Assembly: GCA_043228905.1 (NCBI GenBank)
Contig: JBHGNT010000013.1
Span: 12,400,001 to 12,464,000, forward strand
DNA from: Azolla caroliniana
Taxonomy: Eukaryota > Polypodiophyta
Length of the DNA: 64,000 nucleotides
Direction of reading: 5' to 3'
This document shows positions 34,104 to 44,835 of the stretch, one piece after another. The notes under the pieces were generated by a model. The model saw nothing but the letters and a program-made list of their open reading frames with translations, was not told the DNA's origin and did no database searches. Within the stretch, counting starts at the first letter, position 1, and each line of letters starts with the position of its first letter. A program made the position numbers and the translations under genes.

Positions 34104-34804
34104 TGACAGGAATACGCTCACCTAAACTATGCTTGGCCACAGCTGAGACGTCGGATCAAGCACAGAAAACAGGGATGTGGTGAGATGTATCTACACACGA
34201 AACAGTAAAGAAGAGAGTGCACTGGATGTTAACGTGGAAAACCTAAATCTGGGAAAAAAGCACGACAGCCCTCAGATTGCAAAATTACAACAATGGGGCA
34301 CAGAGGCAACGACCTCTTTCTCCCTCACTTCGCCACCAGGTGGTTACAATAGAGGCAACAACCTCTTCCTCTCTCTCTCTTTCTTCTCTATACGCAGTTG
34401 CGCTCTGAATTATCGCAACAACGATAATCACACAACCAACTCTATCATCATCACTATTAAGTTTGCCCTAGGTCATATTTATACTAATATGACTTTCAGG
34501 TTATTTACAAGTATAGCCTCGGTGGGCTCTCTAGAACATATTTACATATATGTCCCTTCATCTGGTGAGAGGTTCTCACCGGGCTTGCAACATCCGATTC
34601 TCACCAGGTCTTCCATTGCCGGGTGCTCCACATCCGGTTCTCACCGGGTCTTCCATTGCCAGGTACTCCACATCCGGTTCTCACCGGGTCTTCCGTAGCC
34701 GGGTACTGCACATCCGGATTCGGCCGACGCCTATCGGCCTCGGTCGAGTTGCTCATCAACACTGTTCTTCTCACTTCCCATCCGGAGGGACCTATTTCCT
34801 AACA
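34104..34804 (-). repeat. G 5' LTR
   Basis: Pairs with 29190-30037. It is 147 bp shorter because it has fewer copies of the 40-bp minisatellite (about 34570-34720). It also carries a GGCCGACGCCTATCGGCC segment not seen in the partner. Confidence 0.9.
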
Positions 34805-35215
34805 TCAAGTGCATGCCTACTTCGAGATCCTTATGTGACCGTGCTCTATGTTTCTCAGTTTGTCCACTTTCATGATACAATCTCATGTTAGACTTGACAA
34901 TCTTTACGTGAGAGTCTTTCTTCTTTGTTGAGATCTCATCGTTAGTAATACCCTTCAAATCCGCTTGGCCTGCTTGGCCTGCTTGGCCCTTGTCATCCAT
35001 GGTAGTGCGTCTACTTGGCCTCTTCCTTGTCTTCATCAACCTTGACTTCTTTCAGGATCAGTCTCGTTTGATCGGCTTCCGTTCGGATTTGTATTCAACC
35101 GAATCAGACTCAGTTGATCAGTTTCGACCGAGTCGGCCCCCTTCTAGGTCAGGTTCGACCGATCGGCTTTGGGTCGGGTAGGCTTCCTTTTCCTCGTGTT
35201 CACCTGTGTCGTGAA
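34805..35215 (-). pseudogene. H internal region: C-type post-gag tail
   Basis: The minus strand reads KKSRLMKTRKRPSRRTTMDD and, upstream, EHEEKEAYPTQSRSVEPDLE with stops. This matches the Arg/Lys-rich tail of element C (KKSRLMKTRKRPVKDTTTND, about 55910-55970). It is the continuation of H beyond copia elements F and G. The gag part is not found here. Confidence 0.7.
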
Positions 35216-35628
35216 AATCCATCACTATGAGTGGATCGTGAGGTGGAACTGCCGGGGTTATGGATGGGAAGGAAATAGGGCTCACATGCACAACACAAGG
35301 AAGGCTTACACAAAGAAGGCACGAGTATTCCAAAATGTTTGTGAAAAGGAGATGTGCATGGGCAAGCCCGAATTAACCCCTAGTCACAAGGCGAACAAAT
35401 GCATGCGAGGAAGGTTTACACACGGACACACAAGGAAGGCTTACACAAACAAGGCACGAGTATTCGAATGTGTTTGTGAAAAGGAGAGGTGCATGGGCAA
35501 GCCTGAATCAACCTTGTTGAGAGACAAGCTCAACATTGGGTGCGTAACCTAGTGCGTAGACTAGGTGCATAAAACCATACGCACAACATGGCCGTAGCGG
35601 TGCGTAAACCGAGAGGCCATTAGAATGA
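35216..35628. repeat. Non-coding interval with a 135-bp tandem duplication
   Basis: A block starting ACACAAGGAAGGCTTACACA occurs at 35293 and 35428. Both contain GGCACGAGTATTC and GGAGA(T/G)GTGCATGGGCAAGC. No gene or LTR border is evident; it may be a further piece of H or target DNA of copia J. Confidence 0.6.
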
Positions 35629-35932
35629 TGTTCCTCATAAGGAATAATTTTGGGAGTAAGTGTAGGATGCTCATTTATGAGCAGTCAAGTACTGTAAGTA
35701 CTTGTGTCAGCCCAATAGTCAGGGCTTGTATAAAAGGTGCTCACTAAGCACGAAGTATGTATAGAGTGTTATTCTTTCTTGAATAGAGTTGTTCTCTGCT
35801 CTCTCTCTGTCTCTCTCTCACACTCATTCTCTCTGTGTTCTCTATTTCTACCGAACTATCGTATTCCCGAACTGCATACTCAGTGTCTTACCCATAAGCT
35901 TCCACATACACACACACACGTATTCTTTTACA
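35629..35932 (+). mobile_element. J: copia 5' LTR
   Basis: A 304-bp LTR is inferred from TGTTCCTCATAAGG to TATTCTTTTACA, directly followed by a PBS. GTATAAAAGG near 35730 is a TATA box. No 3' LTR partner exists in the window, so the left border is the least certain. Confidence 0.65.
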
Positions 35933-35944
35933 TGGTATCAAAGC
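35933..35944 (+). other. J primer-binding site
   Basis: TGGTATCAAAGC, one mismatch from the initiator tRNA-Met PBS, immediately after the LTR terminal CA. Confidence 0.8.
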
Positions 35945-36039
35945 GCGAGGGTTGAGGTCCTCTGTAGCCGACAGAAAAGCTTGTGATAAAGACAGAGTTC
36001 AGTTTTCCTTCTTGCTTTCGGAAAGGATAAGAAAACATT

Positions 36040-36735
36040 ATGGATGGAGGAATGGGAAGCTCACTACCGATTGAGAAGCTCGACAGGAGCAACTATGCAT
36101 CTTCGTCGTACAAGATGCACCAGTACCTGCTTGGTCATGGCTACTGGAGTTATGTCGAAGGAGCTAATGATATAGCACCCGAATCGACACACAGAGATTT
36201 TTCGGCTTGGGAACAAGCGACAAGCAGAGTTCTTTACTACTTCACGTCTTGTGTGAGCAACCATCACTTGAGCTACATTCGGGATGCCAAGATGCCAAAG
36301 GATGCGTGGGCGAATCTCAAGAAGATATTCACAGCTAGTACAACGGCCAAGAAGCTGCAGCTCAGGTAGGAGCTTAGCAATGTCCGACAGAAAGATTTGT
36401 CTGTGTCTTATTACACGGCTCGAAACAAGGAAATCTGCGACTTTCTCACCTCCATCAACGTGAACGTCGAGGAAGAAGAAATGGTGCAGGTTTATCTTGG
36501 TGGGCTAGCGTCAAAGTTCGAAGCGTTCCGAACGGCAGTCTACACAAGGGAGAATATACCTTCGTTCTTCGAGCTTCAGTCGATGTTGCTCGTGGAGGAC
36601 AATCACGTGGGTGCGTCGACGAGTACGCACACCAACAACAAGATGTTGTACATGGAGGAAGATAGGCCCCGTAGTCATGGCGAACGAGGCGTATCGGCGC
36701 GCAATGGAGGTGGCCGAAAAGAGTAGAACGTGCGG
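36040..36735 (+). pseudogene. J copia gag, truncated
   Basis: ATG at 36040 (MDGGMGSSLPIEKLDRSNYA). The capsid domain has WEQATSRVLYYFTSCV, an in-frame TAG at 36367, then DLSVSYYTARNKEICDFLTS and VQVYLGGLASKFEAFRTAVY. It ends at the start of the zinc knuckle (NVRC), where an E-type LTR begins at 36736. The rest of the element is not in the window. Confidence 0.8.
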
Positions 36736-37281
36736 TGTCGTGTTGTTTCGCTTGCGCTTAGGAAACTAAGGCGGGACCGCGGGGGCCCTGGACCGAGGTG
36801 TGCATAGAAATAGAGAGAGGAGAGAGCGGAAGCGATGGTCCGGAAAGTAATTTTACGAGGACGGGGAGTGCCTGTCACAGGCAAGTAGTGCTCACCAGGT
36901 AAAACGAATAACACAACTGCGTACAAAAATGAGCAGAGACACACGCTCGACCGGCTCCGTGACGACAATGGATTAGAGTACACACGAATACATCCAGAGG
37001 CCGCAACCCAAAGAATCGATTAAGACAACTAAACAAATACGATACTCCCGAGATTACAACCGGCACGCCGGTGAGTGACCAAGCACGCACCCACACACAC
37101 ACACACGCAAAACACACAGTGGGGCCTCTGCCAGGAACGCACGGGCTTCTCTCGTGAGCAGAGGTCACCTAGCGAAAACCTGCAAAGAACAATGGAAATG
37201 AGGAGAAGAATGCTCGGTTCCCAGTCCGACAACACTTTGTCCTCGCCCCAAAACGCAATACCATTTCAGCCTTCTCCCTGT
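36736..37281 (-). mobile_element. Truncated E-type LTR (K1)
   Basis: It is homologous to the M LTR that follows: TGTCGTGTTG versus TGTCGCGTTG starts, shared GGACCGAGG, a (CA)n stretch, and GCTCGGTTCCCAGTCCGAC. It stops after about 545 bp, where the M LTR begins. The arrangement suggests M inserted into, or recombined with, an older copy of the same family. Confidence 0.75.
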
Positions 37282-38961
37282 TGTCGCGTTGTTACACTCT
37301 CACGTAGGAACTAAGGCGGGGACTACAGGGGCCTTGGACCGAGGAATACCCAAAACAGAGGGAGGAGCAAGGTGAAACAATGGGTTGGCAAGTACCGGCT
37401 ACCGGCAAGTAGGTACGCAGTGCTCATCGTGTGAACGATCCTCGACTCGTGCTTGCCGGCTCAACGACTACCACGGTAGTGTACAAAGAATGAACAGTAA
37501 CACACACTCGTCTAGTTTCGTGCCAACAATCGGCCAAGACACACACACAAATACGTAGAGGACTCACAAACAAGGAATCGATTAAGACAACTAGGCGAAT
37601 ACAAAGCTTTTCGAGATTACAACCGGCAAGCCGGTGAGCGACCACGCGCAAACACCCACACACACACAGAGCACACAGTGGAGCCTCAACCGAAGCGCAC
37701 GGGCTTCTCCCTTGAGCAAAGGCAACCGACCAAAAACTGTAGAGCTCAACGAAGAAAAATGAGAAGAGTGCTCAGTTCCCGGTCCGACAGCACTTCGTCC
37801 TCCCAAAACGCGATAGATGTTCAACCATTTTCCCTTTTCTTTTATAGGCCGCCGGGGAGGGCCATCACATCCTGAATACATCATCTTTATTCTTTGTCCC
37901 TTTGGACATGACGGGAGCTCAAGGCTCCTTATGCGCAACGCTCGGCCACAACCGAGCTTAGAATGATACACAGAAAACGGGAGATAAAGCACGACAAGAA
38001 GAAGAGGAAAATACACAGGAGGTTTAACGTGGAAAACCCCAAACTAGGGGAAAAACCACGGCAGCCCACAGGCTGCAAACTGTCACTATGTAAGAATATA
38101 CAACAGTGAGTTTATTGAGGCACTGACCTCGTGCTCACAGATCTTCGCCACAGGCGGCGGTTACAACAGAGGCAACGACCTCTCTCTCTCTCTCTCTCTG
38201 TACAGTTACGCACACTCTCTATTCTTGCACCAACCAGAATGACAACAACAACACCTAAAGGTTTGCCCTAAGTCATATTTATACTAATATGACTTTTTGG
38301 CTATTTACAAATGTAGCCTCGATGGGCTCTCAGAAACATATTAACGAATATGTCTCTTCCTCCGGTTCTCACCGGGTCTGCGTCATCCGGCTCTCCGTAG
38401 CCGGGTGCTCCTCATCCAGCTCTCACCGGTTCTGCACCATCCGGCTCTCCGTAGCCGGGTACTCCTCATCCGGTTCACACCGGGCCTGCACCATCCGGCT
38501 CTCCGTAGCTGGGTACTCCTCATCCGGTTCACACCGGGCCTGCACCATCCGGCTCTCCGTAGCCGGGTACTCCTCATCCGGTTTCGGCCTTGGCCGAGAT
38601 TGTTCGTCGACACTGTTCTTCTCCCTTCCCATCCGGAGGGACCTGTCTCCCAACAGCTCGGTTCCCGGTCCGACAACACTTCGTCCTCCCAAAACGTGAT
38701 AGATGTTCAACCATTTTCCCTTTTCTTTTATAGGCCGTCGGGGAGGGCCATCACATCCTGAATACATCATCTTTATTCTTTGTCCCTTCAGATAGAGATA
38801 CACATCAATTTCCTAGCTAATAAATGTGTACTACCTAGTATATTTACATCAGCTGACCTATTCCTAATTATGTACATCTTATCAATACTTGTGCCCGCGC
38901 GTAAGGGCCAGTTCAGGCTCTTATTCATCGATTCCTCCTAAGGCCGGTTTTCTTCACGACA
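37282..38961 (-). repeat. M 3' LTR, interrupted
   Basis: On the minus strand it starts TGTCGTGAAGAAAACCGG (38961), like the E LTRs, and ends GTAACAACGCGACA (37282). It is split by a copia LTR at 37909-38655. About 135 bp before the insertion (37770-37904) are repeated after it (38656-38790) at roughly 97% identity. Confidence 0.75.
37909..38655 (-). mobile_element. Copia solo LTR with unmatched flanks
   Basis: It starts TGACGGGAGCTCAAGGCTCC and ends CTGTCTCCCAACA, homologous to the short LTR at 25628-25856. The flanks are ggaca on the left and gctcg on the right, so there is no TSD. It contains about four units of CCGGCTCTCCGTAGCCGGGT plus ACTCCTCATCCGGTTCACAC. Confidence 0.8.
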
Positions 38962-39071
38962 TCCACCCCCACAAAACCGTGCATCCACCGGTATGTGCCG
39001 GAGAGGGACAAATATCGGAGAAAACCGGCTCGCGGTCACCCGTCGCTCTCCGAACTGTTGTCCGCTCTGGT

Positions 39072-40752
39072 CTAGTCGTTGCCGTTGTCCGCGCTTACTA
39101 GGTCCGGTTCGCCTTCATGCCGCTTCTTGAAGTCCTTGATCCTCTTCCTGGCTACCGGCATCCCTATCCATGTCCCGTCGAGCTCTTCAAGATGGTAGGT
39201 GCCGTTGTCATTCGCGCTCGTTACGGCGTAGGGCCTGAACCAGCTCCTTGCGAACTTACACACCACCTTGTGCTGTTTGTCAAGACTGTTGTCGTACACT
39301 AGCACCCAGTCCCCTTCCTTAATCTTCTTTGGTCGTAGCCGGTGTGCTCGGTTGAACCAACCTTTGTTCCTTTCCCTTACCGCATGTAGCTTCACCTTTG
39401 CCCATTCCACGTCCTCCGGTCTTCACTCGAGTTGTCGAATCCACACCGCCAGTAGCTCTTCCCGATTCATCTCGTCTCTCCAGTCCACCACCGCCCACGA
39501 GGAGATCGTTCGCTCTATCGGCATGATCGGCTTTTGTCCATACATCAGCTCTGCCAGTAGGAACCTGGTTATCGAACTATGCGTAGTTCGGTCCGCCCAC
39601 AATGCATAAGGTAGGAACCACGGCCAATTCCCGACATGTCCTTCGCAAGCCCATACTAACGCCTTCCCAATCGGCATGTACCCGCACTCTACCTTCCCGT
39701 TCGCCACCGGATTGTATGCCGTAGTGAGGGAAAGCTTAACCCTTAGCCGGCTGAACAACTCCTCGGCTTCCTGCGTATCCAGCTCCCCCCGGTCAGCCAC
39801 GATCTTCCAATGCACCCGTACCGGCACACCACTTCCTCAATTAGGAACTGGCACACGGCTGCAGACATCTTGTTTGGCAATGCCCGGCCCTCCACTTGGT
39901 TTGTCAAATCTTCTCTTGCTAGCACCAGGTACTGCATCTGCCCTACCCCCATCGGCATCGTCACCAAGTCCACCATCCACTTGAAGTGGACGGTCGGCGG
40001 GTAAGTCAGGTGCAGCTCGTCCCGATGCTGGACTACAGAATGCATCTGGTAGCTCTCACAAGTCGTCACGAACTGATGAATGTCCTAGTACAATCCTGGC
40101 CACCAATACTTCTCCTTCAACTTTTCGAACGTGGCCCACGTCCCGCGATCTCCGGCCCAAGGACTATCGTGATACGTTGTTAGCAACACCCCCTGCTCTT
40201 CCTTCTTCGCCACTACTTGGAGTGGGAGGCCGCCTCGCTTCTTCGGCTGTTTCCATATGCTTCCTTCCTGAAGGATGAACCGGTACGCTTTTTTCCGAAT
40301 CCGGTTAGCCTCTTCTCTCGTCCACGCAGCGTATGGCGTCATCGTCTTTAGGAACCCGCCGATCTGGAGCCACTCCCCATCGTACTTGCCCTCGTCAAAC
40401 TCATTAAGCGCCAGAGTGCTCCCTTCCCTCGTCATCACGTAAGCCGACTTGAAGAAGTCCACGCCGACTTCCTCGTCCTCTGAATCCATGGCGTCTTCAT
40501 CGTCAAACCACACTCTCAAAAGCATGTCGACCATGGCGTTGTCCTTCCTGGAGATGTGCCGTATCTCCGAATTCAGGGACTTAATGTACGCGATCCACCT
40601 GAGCATCGCCAGGTCCGGCGTCGCGCATCCAGAAACCATACCGAGGATCGGTAGGCAGTCCGTCACGATTATCACCTCCGTCCCGATCAAGTAGTCTTTG
40701 TCGGCCTTGACCGCCGAAATGATACCCCAGAGTTCGCGTTTAACCTGGGCGT
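39072..40752 (-). pseudogene. M RNase H end and integrase
   Basis: The minus-strand ORF 40690-40085 has RNase H sequence (VTDCLPILGMVSGCATPDLA, RHISRKDNAMVDMLL) and the start of the integrase zinc domain (TYHDSPWAGDRGTWATFEKL). ORF 40069-39743 and 39827-39423 carry the integrase core (WMVDLVTMPMGVGQMQYLVL, IVADRGELDTQEAEELFSRL, TTAYNPVANGKVECG). 39410-39072 is the C-terminal domain (GDWVLVYDNSLDKQHKVV). Stops and frame changes separate them. Confidence 0.85.
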
Positions 40753-40885
40753 TGTCAGGAACTCTATTAAGGCAGAGAAGGAATTAGTACTAAAAGAAGG
40801 ATTAGTACTATTGTCGGGGAATAGTACTAAGACAGAGAAGGATTAGTACTATGAGAGGTGTCGAACTTTGAGAGAAGGAATGGGT

Positions 40886-40937
<52 letters not shown>

Positions 40938-41231
40938 ATGATGATGCGAAAGGTATATGTATTATATGAAGGAAGATATACAACAGTAGTTAGAAGGCTT
41001 AAGACTGGCGTTGAACCGATTTGGTTCGAACTAATGCCTTGCGCCTCCTTTTATAGTGTCTTCAGGAATACTCCTGAAGTTTCTAGAATGTTCCAGAGAA
41101 ATCTGGAATATACATCAATTTCCCAATAAAACCTAAGTGAAAATAATATCCTTCAAATTACAATTCATAACCTAATGGTAAAGTCTCGACCCGTGTAACA
41201 AAAGGTTATGGGTTCGAGTCTAGTTATGACA
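40753..41231 (-). repeat. D 3' LTR
   Basis: Plus-strand ends TGTCAGGAAC and GTTATGACA. It includes TAGTACTA palindromes near 40787-40852, a GA microsatellite (40888-40932), a TATA box and an antisense tRNA-like module (41165-41231). The pol stop codon lies within its first eight bases. Confidence 0.95.
41168..41229 (+). other. tRNA-like module in the D LTR (antisense)
   Basis: TAATGGTAAAGTCTCGACC resembles the A box and D-arm, and GGTTATGGGTTCGAGTCTAG the T-arm/B box (GGTTCGAGTC). TCATAA and TTATGA flank it as a short acceptor-like pairing. The identical copy lies at 46488-46549. It runs opposite to the element's transcription. Confidence 0.55.
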
Positions 41232-44200
41232 CTATCCCCCCTTTAAAACGACGAGTTCCACGAGTCGTTTTGGATTGAGGACCCGGTTTCTCGGGATATC
41301 GTCGATGGAAGTCTTCTAGAAGAGCACGAGCATTGGTCACATTCTCGATCGGTTCCCAAGTACGCTCGCTGGGACTATATCCTAGCCAATCGACTAGATA
41401 GTAGAGCTTGTTGCGAACAATCTTGGAATCGAGGATGGCAGCGACCTCATACTCAGGTCCATCTTCGAGCTCGATAGGAGGTGGTGGTTGTATAGTACGT
41501 CCTGGGATAGTGCTCTCGTGATAGGGTTCGAGGAGAGAACTATGAAACACCGGATGTATCCGAAGTTGCGGAGGTAGCTCGAGACGAAAAGCGACATCAT
41601 TAATCTTCCCGATAATACGGAAAGGACCTAATCGCCGATAATCCAACTTCTCACATGGGCGAGTAGTCTTGATGTGTCGTCGTAGCAGCCACACCCGATC
41701 TCCAATGTTAAAACTGGATGGAAGTCGATGACGATCTGCGTAGTCCTTGTGTGATTGTTGAGCTTGCTGGAGTTGAGTAGATAAATCCGCTTGTATCTTG
41801 CGTAACCGCTCCAAACGATCCTCCGCGCAAGGATTTGTGGACACTTCTGGGGTTTCAAGGACACACCACCGGGGATGATATCCTGTATAAGCGTAGAATG
41901 GCGTGACTTTAGTCGATGCGTGGATAGCGTTATTATAGGCAAATTCGGCGAACTGAAGAATATCTGCCCAGTCATTCTGATGATAGTTGAGAAAGCACCG
42001 CAGATACTGCTCCAGTGTTTGATTTGTTCGTTCAGCTTGACCGTCGGTTTGTGGGTGGTAGCCGGAGGAGAGGTGACAAGTGACCTTCAGCATTTTAAAA
42101 AGGTGCTTCCAGAATTTTGACACAAACTGGGGTCCACGATCGCTGATGATATTATCAGGGAGTCCATGATGCCGACATACTTCCCGCATGACAATTTCGG
42201 CGGTGTCTTCACTAGATATTTCTTTAGTACATGGTAAGAAATGAGCCATCTTTGTATATCGATCCACCACTGTGAGAATCGCACTGAATCCCTTAGAGAC
42301 TGGAAGATCTGTAATGAAGTCAAGAGCAATGGATTGCCATGGCTTGCTTGGAATTGGTAATGGTTCTAATAAACCATATGGATGATGTCTTGGCATTTTC
42401 GCTCTGCAGCATGTATCGCAAGTCCGAACAAAATCTTCGACAAATTGTCGCATACGGGGCCACCAGAATGATCGTTGTACTAAATCTAATGTTTTAGTAC
42501 TACCAAAATGTCCTGCTGTATATGTGTCATGGCAGTTTTGTACTACTCGAAGGCGGCAAGAACCATTAGGAACATACAAAAGTTCTTTAAAGAAGAGTAA
42601 TCCATCACAGTATTTGAATTGCCGATAATCCGTACCTGGTGATTGTGATTGTGAACATGACGCTCGAGAGGGGTCAATTTGTGCTAGTATAGCTTGGGCG
42701 AAAGCGTCAGTCTTCAAGTCCTCACGTATAGTATTGGTAATGTCGGAATCCACGGGCATGTCAAAGACCTGTGCTGCTTGCAGTCGTGCTGGACCCAAGA
42801 TTACTTGCTTCTGGTTATCGAAAGCTGGCTCACCGGGACGTGGTGTTAGATACGAACGCCGTGATAATGCATCTGCCTTCCCTTGGTGCTTCCCCGGACG
42901 ATATGTAATTTTGAAGTCGAAGCGTGTGAGGAAGTGGGCCCACCGAGCTTGACGTCGATTCAGTACACGAGCATCTTGAAAGTAGGCAAGGTTCTTGTGG
43001 TCACTGAATACAGTGACCTGATGAGGAGATCCCTCCAGGAAATGCCTCCATTGCATAAAAGAATCAACTATTGCTAATAGCTCTTTATCATGAATTTCGT
43101 AATTGATTTCGGCGGCGTTAAACTTACGGGAGTGGAAAGCCACAGGATGTAGCTTCTCGTCGTTACCCTGTTGTGACAGAATGCTCCCCAATGCGAAATC
43201 CGATGCGTCAGCTTCGATAATGAATGGTTTTTCCGGATCCACATGACCTAAAATTGGAGCTGATGTAAACGCCTTCTTAAGACTCTCGAAAGCCATGTCC
43301 GTCTCTTTAGACCAAATGAATGATTGTCCCTTCCTGGTGAGCTGTGTGAGAGGCAGCACAATTTTTGAGTAATTTTGTATGAACTTCCGGTAAAAATTTG
43401 CAAAGCCTAGGAAGCATTGCACATCCCGCACCGAACGCGGAGTATGCCATTCTATCACCGTTTTGACCTTGGCTGGGTCGATAGATATGCCTTCTGAGGA
43501 GATGACATAGCCGAGAAACTCCACTTGGTTGCACCCGAAACTACATTTCTCTAACTTTGCATACAGACCATGTTCTCGAAGTCGTTTTAGTACTAATAGT
43601 ACATGAGAATCATGTTCTTCTTGGGTCTTTGAATAAACCAGTAGATCATCCAAATAGATGATCAAAAAATCATCCAAGAGATCTCGAAATATATCATTCG
43701 CCATGTGCTGGAAGACTGCTGGCGCATTAGTGAGTCCGAACGGCATGACCGTATACTCGAAGTGCCCATATCTGGTGCGAAACGCGGTCTTCCATTCATC
43801 TCCTGGTCGGATCCGTACGAGGTTATAGGCTCCTCGTAAGTCGATCTTCGTGAAGAACCTGGCACCGTTGATCCGTTCTAAAAGACTTGAGATAAGGGGA
43901 AGAGCATACCTATTTCTTACTGTGACCTTATTCAAGCCACGGTAATCTACAACGAGTCGAAGCGAGCCATCTTTTTTCTTGACGAAGAAAATGGGTGCGC
44001 CGGCTGGAGATTTCGAATGCCGAATGAAACCGTTCTCCAAATTCTCCTCTATATAGGCTCGAAGGACTTCTAGCTCGGTTGGTGACAAATTGTAGATCGG
44101 CCCCCATGGCGGCTCTTTTCCTGGTTGTAAGTCGATGGCGCAATCGTACGGCCGATGATGAGGAAGTGTGTTGGCTTGTACTTTATCGAACACATCAGCA

Positions 44201-44835
44201 TACTGACGATACTTCTCGGGAAGTTGAACGGTGGACTCCTCTTTGGTGGTACTGGAGGGTTGTACTGATATTGCGAAGAGAAACATTTCCTCCTTGCGCC
44301 CTTCCTCACGCAACTGACGTAGCGAAATGGTTGCAACCTTCTGGGTAGATCCTTGGGTTTGTCGCAACCGGATTTCCCTTGTCCTCCAATCTATGTCTGG
44401 GTTATGTAACTCGAACCATGGTAATCCTAAAACTATGGGATGTTCTGGAATACTAATAATATTAAATGATACTACACATGTTAAGTTATCTAGGACAATA
44501 TTAACGGGTTCCGACTCTTCTATGATATTACCAGAAGCAATGGGACGACCATCAATGACTACTACTGAGGCTGGACATGGGAGCTTTCTGAGAGATATCT
44601 GATGAGCTCGGGCAAAATTCCTATCCATGAAGCAAGAATTAGCTCCGGAATCTAGAAGGGCTACGGTATGTACTGGAGGGGTACTTTTAGTACTAACTGC
44701 TACTTGGGCTACGAACACATCACTAACTTGCTTAGAGGGAATGGAACCACTAATGGGCTGCACAGATCTAGGGCTGTCCAACCAAACGGCTCCTATTTTG
44801 GCTGGACTTAGTCGTTTAACTCTTCTTCTAATTGG
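41224..44835 (-). CDS. pol: D Pol: protease, RT, RNase H, integrase, chromodomain
   Basis: One open frame on the minus strand. Numbering from the first Leu/alternative start at 44781, the protease motif LLDSGANSCF is near residue 44. RT has the VVDYRGLNKVT block and the catalytic box IYLDDLLVYSKT near 376. RNase H has IIEADASDFALGSILSQ. The integrase has an HHCC zinc domain (HDTYTAGHFG, then CDTCCRAK) and a core with D, D and E (ALDFITDLP, ISDRGPQFVSKF, SSGYHPQTDGQAERTNQTLE). A C-terminal chromodomain (EYEVAAILDSKI, YYLVDWLGYSPSERTWEP) keeps its Tyr and Trp cage positions. There is no ATG near the start, and the frame overlaps the end of gag in the -1 register back to a stop at 44836-44838. 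It is thus most likely made as a Gag-Pol fusion by frameshifting. The polypurine tract (41232-41246) is inside its last codons. Confidence 0.95.
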   Translation of the reverse strand, partial: PIRRRVKRLSPAKIGAVWLDSPRSVQPISGSIPSKQVSDVFVAQVAVSTKSTPPVHTVALLDSGANSCFMDRNFARAHQISLRKLPCPASVVVIDGRPIASGNIIEESEPVNIVLDNLTCVVSFNIISIPEHPIVLGLPWFELHNPDIDWRTREIRLRQTQGSTQKVATISLRQLREEGRKEEMFLFAISVQPSSTTKEESTVQLPEKYRQYADVFDKVQANTLPHHRPYDCAIDLQPGKEPPWGPIYNLSPTELEVLRAYIEENLENGFIRHSKSPAGAPIFFVKKKDGSLRLVVDYRGLNKVTVRNRYALPLISSLLERINGARFFTKIDLRGAYNLVRIRPGDEWKTAFRTRYGHFEYTVMPFGLTNAPAVFQHMANDIFRDLLDDFLIIYLDDLLVYSKTQEEHDSHVLLVLKRLREHGLYAKLEKCSFGCNQVEFLGYVISSEGISIDPAKVKTVIEWHTPRSVRDVQCFLGFANFYRKFIQNYSKIVLPLTQLTRKGQSFIWSKETDMAFESLKKAFTSAPILGHVDPEKPFIIEADASDFALGSILSQQGNDEKLHPVAFHSRKFNAAEINYEIHDKELLAIVDSFMQWRHFLEGSPHQVTVFSDHKNLAYFQDARVLNRRQARWAHFLTRFDFKITYRPGKHQGKADALSRRSYLTPRPGEPAFDNQKQVILGPARLQAAQVFDMPVDSDITNTIREDLKTDAFAQAILAQIDPSRASCSQSQSPGTDYRQFKYCDGLLFFKELLYVPNGSCRLRVVQNCHDTYTAGHFGSTKTLDLVQRSFWWPRMRQFVEDFVRTCDTCCRAKMPRHHPYGLLEPLPIPSKPWQSIALDFITDLPVSKGFSAILTVVDRYTKMAHFLPCTKEISSEDTAEIVMREVCRHHGLPDNIISDRGPQFVSKFWKHLFKMLKVTCHLSSGYHPQTDGQAERTNQTLEQYLRCFLNYHQNDWADILQFAEFAYNNAIHASTKVTPFYAYTGYHPRWCVLETPEVSTNPCAEDRLERLRKIQADLSTQLQQAQQSHKDYADRHRLPSSFNIGDRVWLLRRHIKTTRPCEKLDYRRLGPFRIIGKINDVAFRLELPPQLRIHPVFHSSLLEPYHESTIPGRTIQPPPPIELEDGPEYEVAAILDSKIVRNKLYYLVDWLGYSPSERTWEPIENVTNARALLEDFHRRYPEKPGPQSKTTRGTRRFKGGIVS
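41232..41246 (-). other. D polypurine tract
   Basis: Minus-strand TAAAGGGGGGATAG directly precedes the 3' LTR start TGTCATAAC. It also encodes part of the Pol C-terminus. Confidence 0.85.

Larger units (their letters stand above)
29190..34804 (-). mobile_element. G: nearly complete Ty1/copia element
   Basis: It is bounded by LTRs 34104-34804 (5', minus strand) and 29190-30037 (3') with a perfect TSD tcaag (29185-29189 and 34805-34809). Gag, protease, integrase, RT and RNase H are all present in copia order. A few frameshifts and stops break pol, but it is much better preserved than F or I. It inserted 11 bp beyond the right end of F, within H. Confidence 0.95.

Noticed and set aside
40888-40932. 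The GA microsatellite as a separate feature of interest
   Set aside because: It is an ordinary dinucleotide run within the D LTRs, useful only as the sole LTR difference; similar (CT)n/(GA)n runs occur at 15757, 24124, 28860 and 59827.
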